Below are positions 1 to 11,700 of a DNA stretch of 64,000 nucleotides, in pieces (position 1 is the first letter of the stretch; the number at the start of each line of letters is the position of its first letter). The notes under the pieces were generated by a model. It had not been told where the DNA came from. It searched no databases and saw nothing but the letters and a program-made list of their open reading frames with translations. The stretch lies in the NCBI GenBank assembly GCA_001592805.2, contig CP051140.1, forward strand, positions 993,501-1,057,500, read 5' to 3'. A program made the translations under genes and the position numbers. This DNA comes from Peltaster fructicola. Taxonomy: Eukaryota > Ascomycota > Dothideomycetes.

Positions 1-267
1 ACGACATCCCACATGTATGTCATCTCGGTCTACCAGGACTATGCAGCTTCAGCGCTTGGGTTTATGACCTTTACACGCTACCTAATCTCAGGCGCGCTGA
101 CACCGGCATCTCTACAAATGTACGAGAGTATAGGACCTCACTGGTCTCTGACACTGGTAGGAGTTATTGCTGCATTGATGGCACCTATACCATACGTGCT
201 GCACCGATATGGTCCGCAAATTCGAGCAATGAGTAAGAATGTGCAGAACAAGACAGGAGGCTGTTAG
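1..267 (+). CDS. MFS multidrug-type transporter, C-terminal end (partial)
   Basis: Only the last 88 codons are inside the window; the reading frame is open from base 1 and stops at 265-267. The peptide has the tail of a drug:H+ antiporter-1 type major facilitator: a YQDYAASAL motif, then two hydrophobic helices and a basic cytoplasmic end (YGPQIRAMSK). The same arrangement (YETYAASAL ... YGAKIRSKSK) closes the transporter at 44520-46413, so the two belong to the same family of plasma-membrane polyamine/drug exporters. Substrate cannot be told from this piece. The rest of the gene, including any introns, lies left of the window. Confidence 0.8.
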   Translation, partial: TTSHMYVISVYQDYAASALGFMTFTRYLISGALTPASLQMYESIGPHWSLTLVGVIAALMAPIPYVLHRYGPQIRAMSKNVQNKTGGC

Positions 268-820
268 GTATGAGCCAGTGGGAGGGCTGTAACTTTGATA
301 GAGTCCGGCGCCAATGTCGACGAGACACTCCTGGAGGACACTCATGGATGAGGTGATGCTGATCTGCATGCTGGCTGGTTCCCAGTGCACTTCCTTGCGG
401 ACGGATGCAAAGTTGATGCCATGGAGCTGTATAAGGCGCATCGGCCAGAGGGTACGATGCAAGAGATGCAGATATAGGATGCCTTAGGATTGATATGAAA
501 GAGCATGAACCGTATTGCTTAAGCAAGTGAGGCTTCTGCTCAAGCAAAGTCGAAGTATGGAGGCTGCTCTCTTCCCATGACGCTGAGCGCTGCATGGCCA
601 ACATACCTAAGCATTGTCTGGCATGCCTATCTGGCCATCTGCGATTCGCATTGAGCCAGTCGGTTCCCAGTCTTCCCTGTGATGTGCGTGAGGCTAAGTC
701 AAAACCGCATGTGAATTGTGGTGGGGCCATCTCGTCCCCACAGCCAGCGCCAAGAGTTCGGTGAAATTGTGACTTCAAGATCAGACCTTCACAACCGCAG
801 GCACAAGGCATACAGACAAG
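268..820. other. intergenic region
   Basis: This 553-base spacer holds the 3' end of the left transporter transcript and the promoter and leader of eIF3d. Open frames on the minus strand here (for example 185-811) have no recognisable protein features and look like chance. No RNA gene or repeat was seen. Confidence 0.6.
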
Positions 821-2624
821 ATGGCGCCAGCATCGCTCCTCGACCTGATTGATGCGCTCCCGCAGACCTCATCATGGGGACCACCGACCACAACAGAGAC
901 CATGCTGGACGGCATACCGTATCAGCCATTCTCGAAGCACGACAAGCTCACCAAGATGGCAGACTGGACTTCTGAGGGCAAGGACCGCGAACGAGGCGGA
1001 CGTCAACAATACCAGCAGCGATACCGCGACCAGATATACGGCGCTGGAGCCGGTCCAGTAGGCCTGTCGCAAGCCTTCAACATTGAAGGTGGCACAAACG
1101 AAGAGGGCAGCTTCTCACTCGTCGACCGCAGCTCGACCAGCACACGAGGACGTGGTTTCGGCCGTGGGGTAGCGCAGTCTTTAGAGGTGGTCGCGGCGGA
1201 AGAGGTGCAGCAGCACAGCGTGGTGGCGCTCGAGGCACGTTCCAGCGCGTTGGAGGCCGAGGTGGACAACAGCAGCAGTTTGACACAAGAGGTGGCAGAG
1301 GTGGTCGAGGTGGCAGGCGATTTGGCTGGAAGGACTACGACAAGCCACAGCGCAACCGAGAAGCATCTGTGCAGCCCAAGGACACATGGAGACTGCTTGA
1401 AGAGATCGACTTCAACCGTCTATCGAAGCTTAACCTGGATACTGGAGAGGGCGAAGACCTTGACGACTACGGATTCCTCTACACATACGACCGAGCATAC
1501 GACAAGCAGCCTGGCGCTGTGACGTCGGTCAAGAAGCTGAGTGTGCTTGACCGCGCTGCATACAACGTCACCACGACATCCGATCCCGTCATGCAAGAAC
1601 TGGCAGAGAAGGACGAGGCGACAATCTTCGCAACAGACAACATCTTGTCAATGCTGATGTGTGCTCCTCGAAGCGTCTACAGTTGGGATCTGGTCATCAC
1701 GAAGCAAGGTAACAAGATCTTCATCGATAAGCGAGACGGAAGCAGTCTTGATATGGTCACGGTGAACGAGAATGCTGCAGATGCTCCATTGGAGATCAGT
1801 GAAGGCAACAAGGAAGCCATCAACAGCCCAGGCTCGCTCCGTGAGGAAGCAACACACATCAACAATATCTTCCCACTGCAGGTTGTAATCGAGAACGAAG
1901 CCAGCAAGCACGACATGAACAACGAGCACCCATTCTACAATGCAGCTGAGGAGACAGATCCACCTGCATCAAAGGCATACAGATACAGACGCTTTGATTT
2001 GAGTCTCGAAGCCGACGAGAACCCACTGCACTTGATTGTACGAACAGAACTGGATGCCGTCGTAAAGAATAACATCAGTGGTGAGGATCAATTCCTGGTT
2101 ATCAAGGCACTGAACGAGTTCGACAACAAGGCACAAGGGTCAGGAGGTGCACTAGACTGGAGAAGCAAGCTTGCAAGCCAGCGTGGTGCTGTCGTGGCAA
2201 CGGAGATGAAGAACAACTCCTGCAAGCTGGCACGATGGACTGTCCAGGCCATCCTCGCCAAGGCTGACCTGATGAAGCTCGGGTAAGTGTGACGAAGATA
2301 CATTGTGGACTCATGCTAACGTTCTACAGTTTCGTGTCGCGAACCAACCCTCGCAGCACTTCTGAGCACGTCGTCCTAGGCGTACTCGGCTACAAGCCTC
2401 GGGAGTTTGCAGCACAAATGAACCTCAACCTCAACAACGGATGGGCTATTGTGCGAACGTTCATGGACATGGTCATGCGCGAGACCAGCGAAGACGGCAA
2501 GTATGTGCTTGTCAAGGACCCAAACAAGCCAACGATGCGTTTGTACAGCGTGCCAAGAGAGACGTTCGAGGAGGACGAAGATGAGGCTGAGATCCTGACG
2601 AATGTGGATGAGGCAGAGGAGTAG
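821..2624 (+). CDS. EIF3D: Eukaryotic translation initiation factor 3 subunit D
   Basis: eIF3d is the cap-binding peripheral subunit of the cytosolic eIF3 complex. The ATG at 821 begins [15 protein letters not shown]; conserved blocks follow: [23 protein letters not shown], an RGG-rich stretch (about residues 105-170), [23 protein letters not shown], and, after one intron (2283-2329), [18 protein letters not shown]. About 585 residues, normal for the family. The frame breaks in the Gly/Arg stretch: the start frame ends its match at a run of four G (1166-1169) and the rest continues in the frame reached by adding one base, so one G is apparently missing. The rest of the protein is well conserved, so I read this as an assembly or local indel, not a dead gene. 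Alternative: a true strain-specific frameshift, unlikely for a core initiation factor. Confidence 0.93.
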
Positions 2625-2905
2625 ATGATGATGCATATATGAGTAAAGCGCACTTGGGAGTTAGATGTCGTTCCTGTACTAGCTCGTGCATGCTGATGGC
2701 TTGCGGCTGTTGATACAGCAGGAAACAAAGAATCACTGTTGCTGTCCACGTTCCGATTGATGAAGGTGGTCGACACTCGTGCATTCCAGCTTGCGTACTC
2801 ATGCAGCCACTGCTTTCCCTCAACGATTTCAACGTCAACACCGGACTTCCACTCCACGCCTCTTTTGCTTACCACCTTTCCCAACAACACTTCCATACTA
2901 CCAGG

Positions 2906-3643
2906 ATGGCGTGCTCAAAAGTCGCTCTCTTGCTTGGCGCAACATGTGCTATGGCATATGCACAGTCAGCGGTTCTCTCGTTCACGAGTGTTCCAAACCC
3001 TGTAACAGACGGCCAGCCGCAAGCGATCACATACCAAACCAACGATACCATGACTGTGAGTGTAGCTGGACTGTCAAGTAGTACCTTTGTTAACACGAGC
3101 TATAGCCTGTGACAATCACCCTAAGACAGGGCATCTCCTCCAACCTCGACACTCTCTACGACCTCACCAGTGAGTTGCCTGCCAGCTTATTGATAGCAGC
3201 ACTGACATACCACAGACACCACAATCGGAGGTCAGTACATCTGGACGCCCGCGGCTGATCTTCCCAACGGTAGCGATTACGCCCTGCAAATCACACAAGG
3301 CAACCAGACCAACTACTATGGTCCATTCCGTGTGCAAGGCTACACAGGTCCGTTGTCAAGCTCATCTGTCGCTACAATGCCTGCAACAATGAGTGGTAAC
3401 GTGAGCACCGCGGCACCAGGTACTGGTACGATCAGCATGGGCACAGCATCACCAATGCCTCGCAACACAACCTTCTCCAGCGCGACGCTCGCAGCAACTA
3501 CCACCACAACAGTCGTAATGCCAACAGGCACTTCATCAGCGCAGACGAGTACCCCAGCTACAACAGGCGGTGCAGGTGGTCGCGGCGACATCAGCAGCAT
3601 CTTCGCAGTGCTTCTGGCGTTCGGAGCTCTCTTGGTGCCATAA
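2906..3643 (+). CDS. Kre9/Knh1-like GPI-anchored serine-rich surface protein
   Basis: Exons 2906-3055, 3106-3169 and 3216-3643 give 213 residues. Layout: signal peptide with cleavage after AMAYAQ, a Kre9/Knh1-type N-terminal domain (SFTSVPNPVTDGQ ... VTITLRQG ... YIWTPAADLPNGSDYALQI), a Ser/Thr/Ala-rich stalk, and a hydrophobic C-terminus after a small-residue site (GGAGGRGDISS), typical of a GPI signal. The family sits on the plasma membrane or is cross-linked into the wall and is loosely tied to beta-1,6-glucan; the exact role is unknown. The second intron (3170-3215) uses GTGAGT. The next gene downstream is a same-length relative with the same three-exon layout, suggesting an old duplication. 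Confidence 0.82.
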
Positions 3644-4613
3644 AGGGCTGTGGTGCTACTGGAGGAGTGGTTGAAACACACATTCCCTGAGGATGTCTCA
3701 GCTTCAGCTTCAGCGACGAACGCTGCTGCTGCTGCTGCTCATGTCAAAACAGAGTATGTGACAGATCTAATGATACATGATTGTCGACAAGGATGAAGTG
3801 CTCTAAGTGAAGTCGCTTAGGGTTTTTAGGCTCGAGATTACTGCATGCCCGCAGCATCCACAATCTATTTTGCCTAAAATTTGCATCCGCCCAACGTCCC
3901 ATCACGCAACGAGCAACCAACTCCTCGTTCCTAGCGACCATGCAGCGCCTCTTCTCGCAGTAAGATCCTGCGACGCGTCATCTCCATCATACCAGCCAGC
4001 CGCAGAAACGAACCTATGTGCAAGACCCGGCTGCCCAGACCTCCGAGAAGAAATCCCACAGTGGCACAGGGACAGATCGCCACCAATACTCCAAGGATCT
4101 ACTCTTTAGTCACGCACCCCAGAGCACGACCTCGCGCTAAAGCACAACGGCTGCATTGCGATCTCGACCTGATTGGCGCGGCATGCATCGCTGATTTCCT
4201 TCCTCGGTCATGCAGACCGCGCGCTAAGCCTGGACGCGTTGTGTTTTGATTTTGGCGGCCGTGGACTGGGCAGCTCGAATTTCGACCACGAGCTGGCCTG
4301 CCTAGCTAACTGCTTCACAAAAAGGGGGCCAAGGCGAAGATCAACTCGCTATTATTGCCTCTCGGACGAGACTTGTGGCGGTGATTTGGCAAGCGAACTA
4401 CCTTCCTTTCTGCTCCTCCATCCAACTCCTTCAAGAGACCTTTCGATCCTTCATCTCATCTTCGTGACGTTTCATTTCAGGCACACTCCCTCGTCCAGCT
4501 TCACGTCTTTTTCAACGTCATCACATTCCACAGTGTAACAGATCACCACAGGACTATTCTCGACTCTTACTTCTTCTGCAACAGCTCAACACACCTTGTA
4601 ATCATCAGACAAC
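3644..4613. other. intergenic region with promoter of the second GPI protein
   Basis: About 970 bases without a supportable gene. It starts with a (CTG)n run, includes an AGGGG stress-type element near 4321-4330 and two ACGCGT hexamers (near 3972 and 4226). The bases just before 4614 are C/T- and CA-rich, as usual for a strong fungal leader. Open frames here lack ATG-plus-domain support. Confidence 0.5.
3722..3739. repeat. (CTG)6 microsatellite
   Basis: Six CTG units in the 3' flank of the first GPI protein gene, preceded by a doubled AGCTTC. A simple slippage repeat, not coding. Confidence 0.8.
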
Positions 4614-5360
4614 ATGAAGACCTTCACCACCGCCGTTCTTGCGCTCGCCAGCGCCGCCTTCGCCGCTGCTCAGTCTTGCAATGGCATCAACTGCTTCAAC
4701 GTTCCAACTGGAGGATACCAGACCTCTGCTGGTTCTACTGTGAACCTTACCTGGACTCCAAGCACCTCAGGCACCGTCTCCCTGCAGCTCAGAGACGGAA
4801 ACTCCGCATACCTCAACAACGGCACCTACATCGTTCGTGAGTAATACCGCAAGAGGAGACGTGAGAACATATCACTAACAATGACATCCAGAGGGTCTTC
4901 AGAACAGCGGACAATACACATGGAACGTTCCATCAGACATCGTCCGTGGCGACAGCTATGCCATTGAGATCATCTCCGATTCAGACCCAAGCAAGGTCAA
5001 CTACACTCCTCAGTTCAACATCGACAGCACTGTTCTGTACGCCTCTACCTCCGCCGCCTCATCGGCTGCCTCAGCCACCGCCTCTACCTCTGGTGTTAGC
5101 ACTACTGCCTCAGCATCCATGACCACAACAAGCGGCTCCATGACCAGTATGTGGACTGAAGATCTCTGCTTAGCACACTTCACTAACATATCGCAGCATC
5201 TGGCTCTATGAGCACTTCCATGACCACCTCCACCACCAGTGGAAGCGCCACTGCCTCAACCACATCGACCCGTGTTACCCTCTCCTCTGGACTGGCATCT
5301 CGCGCCACCGCAGCCGCCGGCCTCATCGGTGCCATCGCTCTCGGTGCTCTGGCCTTGTAA
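4614..5360 (+). CDS. Kre9/Knh1-like GPI-anchored serine-rich surface protein, second copy
   Basis: Exons 4614-4836, 4892-5146 and 5197-5360 give 213 residues, exactly the length of the neighbour at 2906-3643. The product has a signal peptide (cleavage near FAAAQS), a Kre9/Knh1-type domain (NVPTGGYQTSAGSTVNLTW ... GQYTWNVPSDIVRGDSYAIEI), a Ser/Thr/Ala stalk cut by the second intron, and a C-terminal hydrophobic segment (AAAGLIGAIALGALAL) for GPI attachment. The best guess is a cell-wall or plasma-membrane protein; the partner is unknown. The long intergenic region before it and its CA-rich leader suggest strong expression. The two copies have diverged well beyond a recent duplication. Confidence 0.84.
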
Positions 5361-5604
5361 GGCGATCACTCGACATTTGTGAGGGAAAAAAGAGGACTAT
5401 CTTTTGCATAAGACTATCAGGATACCATATATGCTGTCAAAAGCTTGGAGTATGTCACATATTGGAGTAATCTAATTTCATCAACCAGGCATTCGGCGCA
5501 CGAGTTCTCTCCTGTGCTGCGCTACTGCAAGAATCAACGGTAAGTCGTGTCTGTCTGGCTTGATAGAATGGTGCCTGCAGCTACCCGTGGGCAAGGTGTG
5601 AAGT

Positions 5605-6129
5605 GTGTCTGCTTTGTTCCAAACGACAGCATGTCGTTTGATCGTGCATGGATCGACGACACAGCGACATAAAGGACGCTGCAGTCTACACTTCTTCCAT
5701 CGTCCTGTTTTCCTCATCATCCTTTGGCTTTTGACCCGAATCAATCAGTCCGATTTCGTTGATCACCAACATGATGTCAATGCAGTCTTTGCCTGCTACT
5801 ACGGCGTCGACGGCACAAGACTGGCTGAATGGCAGGAGTTATGTGAAGACTGTGGTATGGAGCACATTCCCAAATCCATCAAATGTCGCCGTGAGGTCAA
5901 ATCACCTGCTATCAACTCTAGCTTTTTGGCTGACTGTTGTCAGGAGCTCAATAGACTACATATCAATATCTTCGAGTTTCTCGAAGCCAAAGACGCTGGT
6001 AAACACCCGTACCTCTTTCCGACCCACGCGGTTCTCGAGGAGTACACACGGAGCACAAGAACCTACTACCCACGTTCCTATGTGAAGGAGAATGTATTCT
6101 TGGCTGCACGGTTGACCAGAATGAACTGA
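5605..6129 (+). pseudogene. small fungal-restricted protein, N-terminus missing or unresolved
   Basis: The end of this frame (from about 5780) matches a pattern I know from many short uncharacterised Dothideomycete proteins: a YG.D segment, LAEWQELC, a Cys-Arg pair, HINIFEFLEAKDAGK, then LEEYTRSTRTYYPR. A 48-base intron at 5896-5943 is likely; removing it brings CRRE next to ELNRLHINIF as in the family, though its donor (GAG|GTCAAA) is weak and the stronger GTGAGG five bases earlier would lead to a stop. The usual N-terminal part (an aromatic segment and an RQFN-like motif) is not visible upstream, and the open frame lacks a convincing ATG. I therefore call it a truncated copy or a gene whose first exon I cannot place. 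Function unknown. Confidence 0.4.
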
Positions 6130-6235
6130 TGGAGGATTTGCCATTCAGATGAGTTATTCAGTCAAGACGAAGAAGCAGCCCACGAGGCAGTCAGAAGTTG
6201 TAGCTGAGTGGGCATGCTTGATTACACAGTCATAT

Positions 6236-7993
6236 CTAGTTCATAACAACATAGCCATTGTTACCAAAGAACTCGCATTTCTCGCTGGCATCAGGATCAT
6301 GCTGAGTGCTGATGCTGGTATACGTGACAGCCAATGTGCTGAACCCTACGCTCTCACCGTTGCTCGAGTTACCACTACCACCACTAATGTAATTTGGAAA
6401 GGTTGGTGCTCCTGCGACTCGCAGTGGGTTAGGGTCGTAGCTGACAGCGAAGCTGACAAAGTAACTGGTCATGATTTTCGCCAACGTGTTGTTGTTGGCA
6501 CCCGGCCAGTTGATGTCGTTAGAGAAGATAAATGCTGCCGTGGCTCCATGGAGCTCTGATCCGGCATCGAACGTCAGCTTATATACTGCGCTGGAGTTCG
6601 AGTTATGGTCGACAGCTCTGGATGCCATGAAGTACGTTGGACAGTTGATGATGAAGTCGCCGAACCAGGTCTGACGCTGGAAGAACGTCGAATTATATGC
6701 TGATCGAGGATAGAGCTGATATAGACGGGAGAAGAATGATGGACCGGCATATGCGAATAGATCTTCGGCATCCATCGTCTCTTCGATCTGAGTGGTCTGC
6801 GACATGTTGCTGAAGATGAACCCCTCATAGCTAAGACTGGTAAGCAATGATGCAACTCTGACTTTCTGGACTTACCCGTCATGATCAACGAGCAATGGCA
6901 CGTCGTAGAAGTGACCACGCTTGAAGGCAACATCAGGCAGTTCTCGCACGAACTTGCCATCGACGACTGGACCGAGTGAGTAGACACCATAGCCGGCGTC
7001 TGGCCCAGGATAGGTAGCATTCTCAACAGCCTGGCTAAGAGTGGCCACAGTACTGCTGCTCAGTCCCCTCAAGCATGCGAGTGTCGTGCAGTTGGAGAGG
7101 CGTAATGCTGCGAAGTATTGACTTTCCTGCTCGGAAGCGTTGGCAAATGGCTGCCACCAAGGGTACTCTGCAATCGCAGCAGAGAACGGAGGAGTATCGT
7201 ACGCGCCACCAGCGGTAAGCTGCAGAGTAACACTTCCACCTCCAGCAGAGCCACCAACGATCGTCACTCGAGCAGGATCGCCACTGAATGCTCTGATGTT
7301 GCGCTGGACCCAGTCGAGAGCGGCTCTCTGGTCGAGCAATCCTGCATTAAGGACGCCATTGTCGGCGACAGTGCTGCCGCCGAGGAACCCAAGCAAGCCA
7401 AGGCGGTACTGGATGCTCACGTAGACAACGCTGCCGTTGGAGGCATGGACGAGAGCATCTCCTGGATAGCTTTGCGCATTGCCCAAGGTGTAGCCACCAC
7501 CGTGTATCTGTACCATCACTGGCAGACTGCTGGATTTGGGCGACGAAGGTCTGAGCACGTCCAGGATCAAGCAGTCCTCACTTTGACCTTGTGGTACATA
7601 CTAGGGATCACTTTAGCCACGTTCAGCCAAGCAGATCGCACCGACCCATACCTGAAAAGTTCCTGGAGCTGGGTACATATATGTCGACCTGGGCTGACTC
7701 TGGTAACATGCTGGAGCAATGGCTGTGGCGTTGATGGTCTGTCCAGAGAAGGAGTTGCGATTCTCGATAGGCTGAGGCTTCTGCCATCTCAATGAGCCCG
7801 TTGGCGCTGCCGCATACTGAATACCTCTGAAATAGTCAATGCCGGCCGTGGCATTGGTATAGCCAAGGTAGCTAACATAGCCAAGATTGGCTATAGGAGC
7901 ACCAGAAGGTACAGTCGTTGCTGGTTGGGTTGCTTGACCGGATGAGAGTGCAGCTAAGGTGCTAATGATCGTGCAGCGGTAGAGGAACTTCAT
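6236..7993 (-). CDS. Secreted type-B carboxylesterase/lipase
   Basis: Exons 7993-7652, 7600-6876 and 6830-6236 (introns 7601-7651 and 6831-6875) give 553 residues, normal for the alpha/beta-hydrolase type-B esterases. A signal peptide (MKFLYRCTIISTLAALSSG) sends it outside. Family blocks follow in order: DYFRGIQYAAAP, SEDCLILDVLRP, the oxyanion-hole HGGGYTLG, QYRLGLLGFL, the nucleophile elbow GGSAGG (Ser catalytic), a candidate acidic residue in DHDGYEGF, and a late His in SELHGATAAFIF. Several N-x-S/T sites suggest glycosylation. It should hydrolyse carboxylic esters in the medium or wall; the substrate cannot be told. It stands alone, with no pathway partners next to it. Confidence 0.92.
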
Positions 7994-8798
7994 CTTCGCT
8001 CACCTGTCGATTTATTGTTGCGTAGAGCCTCATGGCTCTGTGTGGGCTTCTTATACTCAGCATTATGACGGCAGATGATGCCGATACCTGATGTCATGAG
8101 CCATCAAAGTCAAATTGACCTTCCATTCTCGATTGATGATACAGTATGATGCCGGACGACCGGAGACAATGATTAACTTTGTGGCATCGTGTTACACGGT
8201 GGAGCCGCTGTAAATCAACGCCATGCTCAGCATTCGTGTCAGACGCACGGATCCCGGCATTGGTAAGCCGGATGTAAGAAGCAGAACGAGGATGTCCAGC
8301 GTTAGATTACTCTTCACAGCAAGTCTTGGCAGCTTTCGTGACCACACCCAGGTCTTGCTCGTGCCAAGGTCATTATCAAGGTTTTGTTTGATCATCATAT
8401 GATGCTCCTAAAGAGCGATCCATGTAATTACAATCGAGTTGTGTAATAACAACGCTCAGAAGAAGTAGAAAAGCTCGAGGAGCAGGGAGACTCTTCGACA
8501 GTCTGTCCAGAAGTAGATGCACACAACGCTCCCTCATGTCATCACGCCTTGTCATATGTGAGTCACTTCAGTTGTGCTCAGCAGTATCTCCAACACCTAT
8601 TTCCCGGCTCTTCCATGCTTTGTCTTCTTCTCGAATTCTCTGCTTGTGCCGAACATGCTCTGGGAGAGCACCGTCACACCAGTTTGTCCGAATAGTAGAT
8701 CGTGGCTGCCAACACAGCTCGTCAAATGTGAAATCATTGCTGACAGAATCGACAGCATCGGAATGTAAATCGTCGTCATCGAAAGTCCATCGTTGCAG
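7994..8798. other. intergenic region
   Basis: About 805 bases between the esterase start and the LRG1 stop codon. It contains the esterase promoter and the LRG1 3' flank. No gene, repeat or RNA seen; a short minus-strand open frame at 8192-8398 has no family features. Confidence 0.5.
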
Positions 8799-11700
8799 TC
8801 AGCCTGCTATGCCAACAGCTCTCTGCTTATCGAAGGTATTACCTCGCAAGCCTGCACGCGACGGACTTGGTCGTGCTTCTAGTCCTTGACTCTCGCTACT
8901 GCCATTAGCATGCGATGCATAGATGGTCGGAGGCGTGCCAAGATCATTACCACCAACAGTACGCACAGTGGCTTCGGCCTGCCATGCTGCTTGTTGTGGA
9001 TCGGTGTTGACACGAGTGACCACCGGTGCTCTTGTGTCGCGCGAACGAGACTGCTCAGTATCTCCTGCAACGCCTGGCGAAGCAGTAGGCACCTTGGCAA
9101 GCTCGCCATAACGTCGCAGGATCTCCTTGGTCGTGATATCACCCTGCTCCTTACTATTGAGCATTTGGTCGTTGAGAAGCATCATGCAATCTTCCGGAAC
9201 CTGCAGACAGTCAGTGTGTGTATTCCCAAGGGTAATTCTTTGAAGACTCACCTCGCACATCTCCTCGTTGCACTCGATCAAGCTGTGGACGGCCTCGATA
9301 GCGAGGAAGCTCTCGTCAACAGGGTTGTCGTCCTTGCCCTTGTGGAGGATATTCGGTGTAATGACGGTAGCCAGATTGTGGATGTCCATTTTGCTTCCGC
9401 TCTCCTCATCGACATGGCTGAATGAGCTGACCCAATTCATGAATGTGAAAAGGACCTCCATCGTGTCTCTGTGTGCTTTGGGCAAAAGGCAGCACGTCAG
9501 GTGCAATACTCTGCGGCGCGTCTCAGAATCGTCGATCCTCTGTGATGTGATGAAGAGCTTGTGAAGCTTGTATGTCAACAGAGGGTCTGGTAGGTCGCGC
9601 AAGAACTTCTTCAGTAGTGCCGCCACTTGCACTGGGTTCTCCTTGGACAGGTCAACCTCAACGGCACCTTTGTTGTCAATCTCCGCTTTTACATCGTTCA
9701 GGCGCTTGATGTTGCCATTCTTGCGGAAGACACCCTCGACAGACATGTCCATGGTCTTCATTGCGCTGACAGCTTCTTGCACCAGACTTGGCACTCTCAG
9801 CGAGCCTGGCCCAACACAATCTGTCGATTCTTCGTAGTCGCGCTCAAGCAGTTGCTCAAGTGGCACACCGAAGATGGCGTTCTTGCTGCCTTTAGGCTTC
9901 TTGTCTTTGGCTGTGAATGCTTTGCCGACCTTGCTCCAGAAGGTTGGTCGCTTTGTCTCGATGAGATCGAGAAGCTCTTCCTGGTTGAAGTGGCCCTCCA
10001 AGAGTGATTGCATGTTGAGAACAGCAACGTGTCGAACAACAAAGTACTCCAGCGCCGTCAGCTCAGAGAAGTATTTCTTACCCCTAGGCGCTCCGATGGT
10101 GTCCAACATGTTGCCAGAGGACTCACGACTGTGACCATTCATGATCTTCACTCTTGGCTCTTGAGGTACCATGTGTCCTCGTGCATACTTGGATGCATTC
10201 GGTCTCTGTTCTCGTGTCTGTTGGGCCTGAACGATGCGAGGGATGTCGTCAAGCGTCATCTGATCTTGAGCGCCGAAAGTGAGCTGTGATATTGGCTCAC
10301 CGTTCGAGTCTCGATCCTCAACGATCTGGAAGGTGCCAGTCCTACGTCGACTGCTTGGATCATTGCCATCCGAACTGTTAGGTCGCATGCCCTCAGGTCC
10401 ACCAATGATCCTAGACTTTCGTGCCTGTCTGCCGGCATTGGACAATTGCTTCTCCATTCTGGTGCTGCGTAATCTCTTGATGTCTCCCATAGCATCCTCA
10501 TATGTGTTGGAGTCATCGCCGCCCCTTCTGCCACTCTCACCCGCGTAGCTGTGCGATCGCGTATTGGAGAGTAGAACGGGCGGCTGCAGATCGTTTCCCG
10601 GAAGTTCTCGAGAATCGTAACCAGCTAGATTTGGATCGTCGCTCGTGTGTGGAAGTGCACCGCCAGTGCGGAGCGTGGCCAGGAGTCGGGCGTGAGCTAC
10701 ACGAAGCAGATGTACGTACTGCTGGAGACGTGTGATTGTGCTGTAGCCTCCCGTGTATGCATCGTCAGGCGCATGTACGTTGCAGAAGAGCTTCGCTGCA
10801 GATGGACTCCAGTATGCGGTGAATGGATCTTCGAACTGTTGTCCGCACTTTGAGCAGCGAATGCACTGCGTATGTATGCGACGCTCCTCGAACTTGTAGC
10901 ATCTGTCTTCAACTGTCTTGCCACATTGGGCACAACAATCGGAGATGCGATCCACATAGGCATTTGTGCTGACATAGAGGTCTTGGAGGCTGTCTGCTTC
11001 AAGGCTGTCGTCAAGCTTACTGATTACTGCCAGGAAGTCTGAAAGACCTGCTGCGTCCTTGGTCTCACGCTCGAGCTTGAGTGCACCCGACAAGCAGATG
11101 CGGATCATGAGTTTGAGATAGTGCGCCAGACCAGTGACCAGGGACAGAAGGTCCTGTGTGACGCCAAGACGGCGAACGCCTGTGTCCTGGCTGTCCGCAA
11201 GTAGAGAGAAGAAAGAGACCACCTTCTTACAGAGTAGCTTTGCCTCTCTGCCGTAGCTCAGACCAGGTGCTGGGTCCTGTCTGCCGGTTCTGGCGGCTCT
11301 ATTCAATAGGCGCTGATCAAGATCGTCTGCTGCTTGAAAGAGCAAGTCGACGTGTGTGATGAACTTGCGGGCTGCAATGACACCTTCCATGTATGCGCCA
11401 TTACTGACGTGTAACAGCATATCTGAGATGCATGTAGCAGATCGCTCTTCGAAGGTCGAAAGTGTTTGCCAGATCCAATGTACTTTGCGCTCCACTGCAT
11501 CTTCTTCATTCTTTACAAGAGCTCGCATCTCCTCGCTGGCCTCCTGCTCAGACAAATCTTTCTCTGCGTCTGCGACATCTCCATCGTTGTGCAGTCGAAC
11601 GTTCCAGTACTTATGAATCATGTAACACTCCGGATGCCAGTGCTGATTCGCGCCATTACGGAAGATTTCGACGAATTGCTTGAGTATAGCAGTGCCACAA

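Noticed and set aside
185-811. 208-codon minus-strand open frame before eIF3d
   Set aside because: No ATG-linked conserved features; composition fits chance in this GC range.
1100-1340. Gly/Arg repeats in eIF3d as an inserted repeat element
   Set aside because: An RGG-rich linker at this position is normal for fungal eIF3d.
4173-4538. 121-codon plus-strand open frame upstream of the second GPI protein
   Set aside because: Ends in a Ser/Thr/Phe-rich run that is simply the C/T-rich promoter and leader read as protein.
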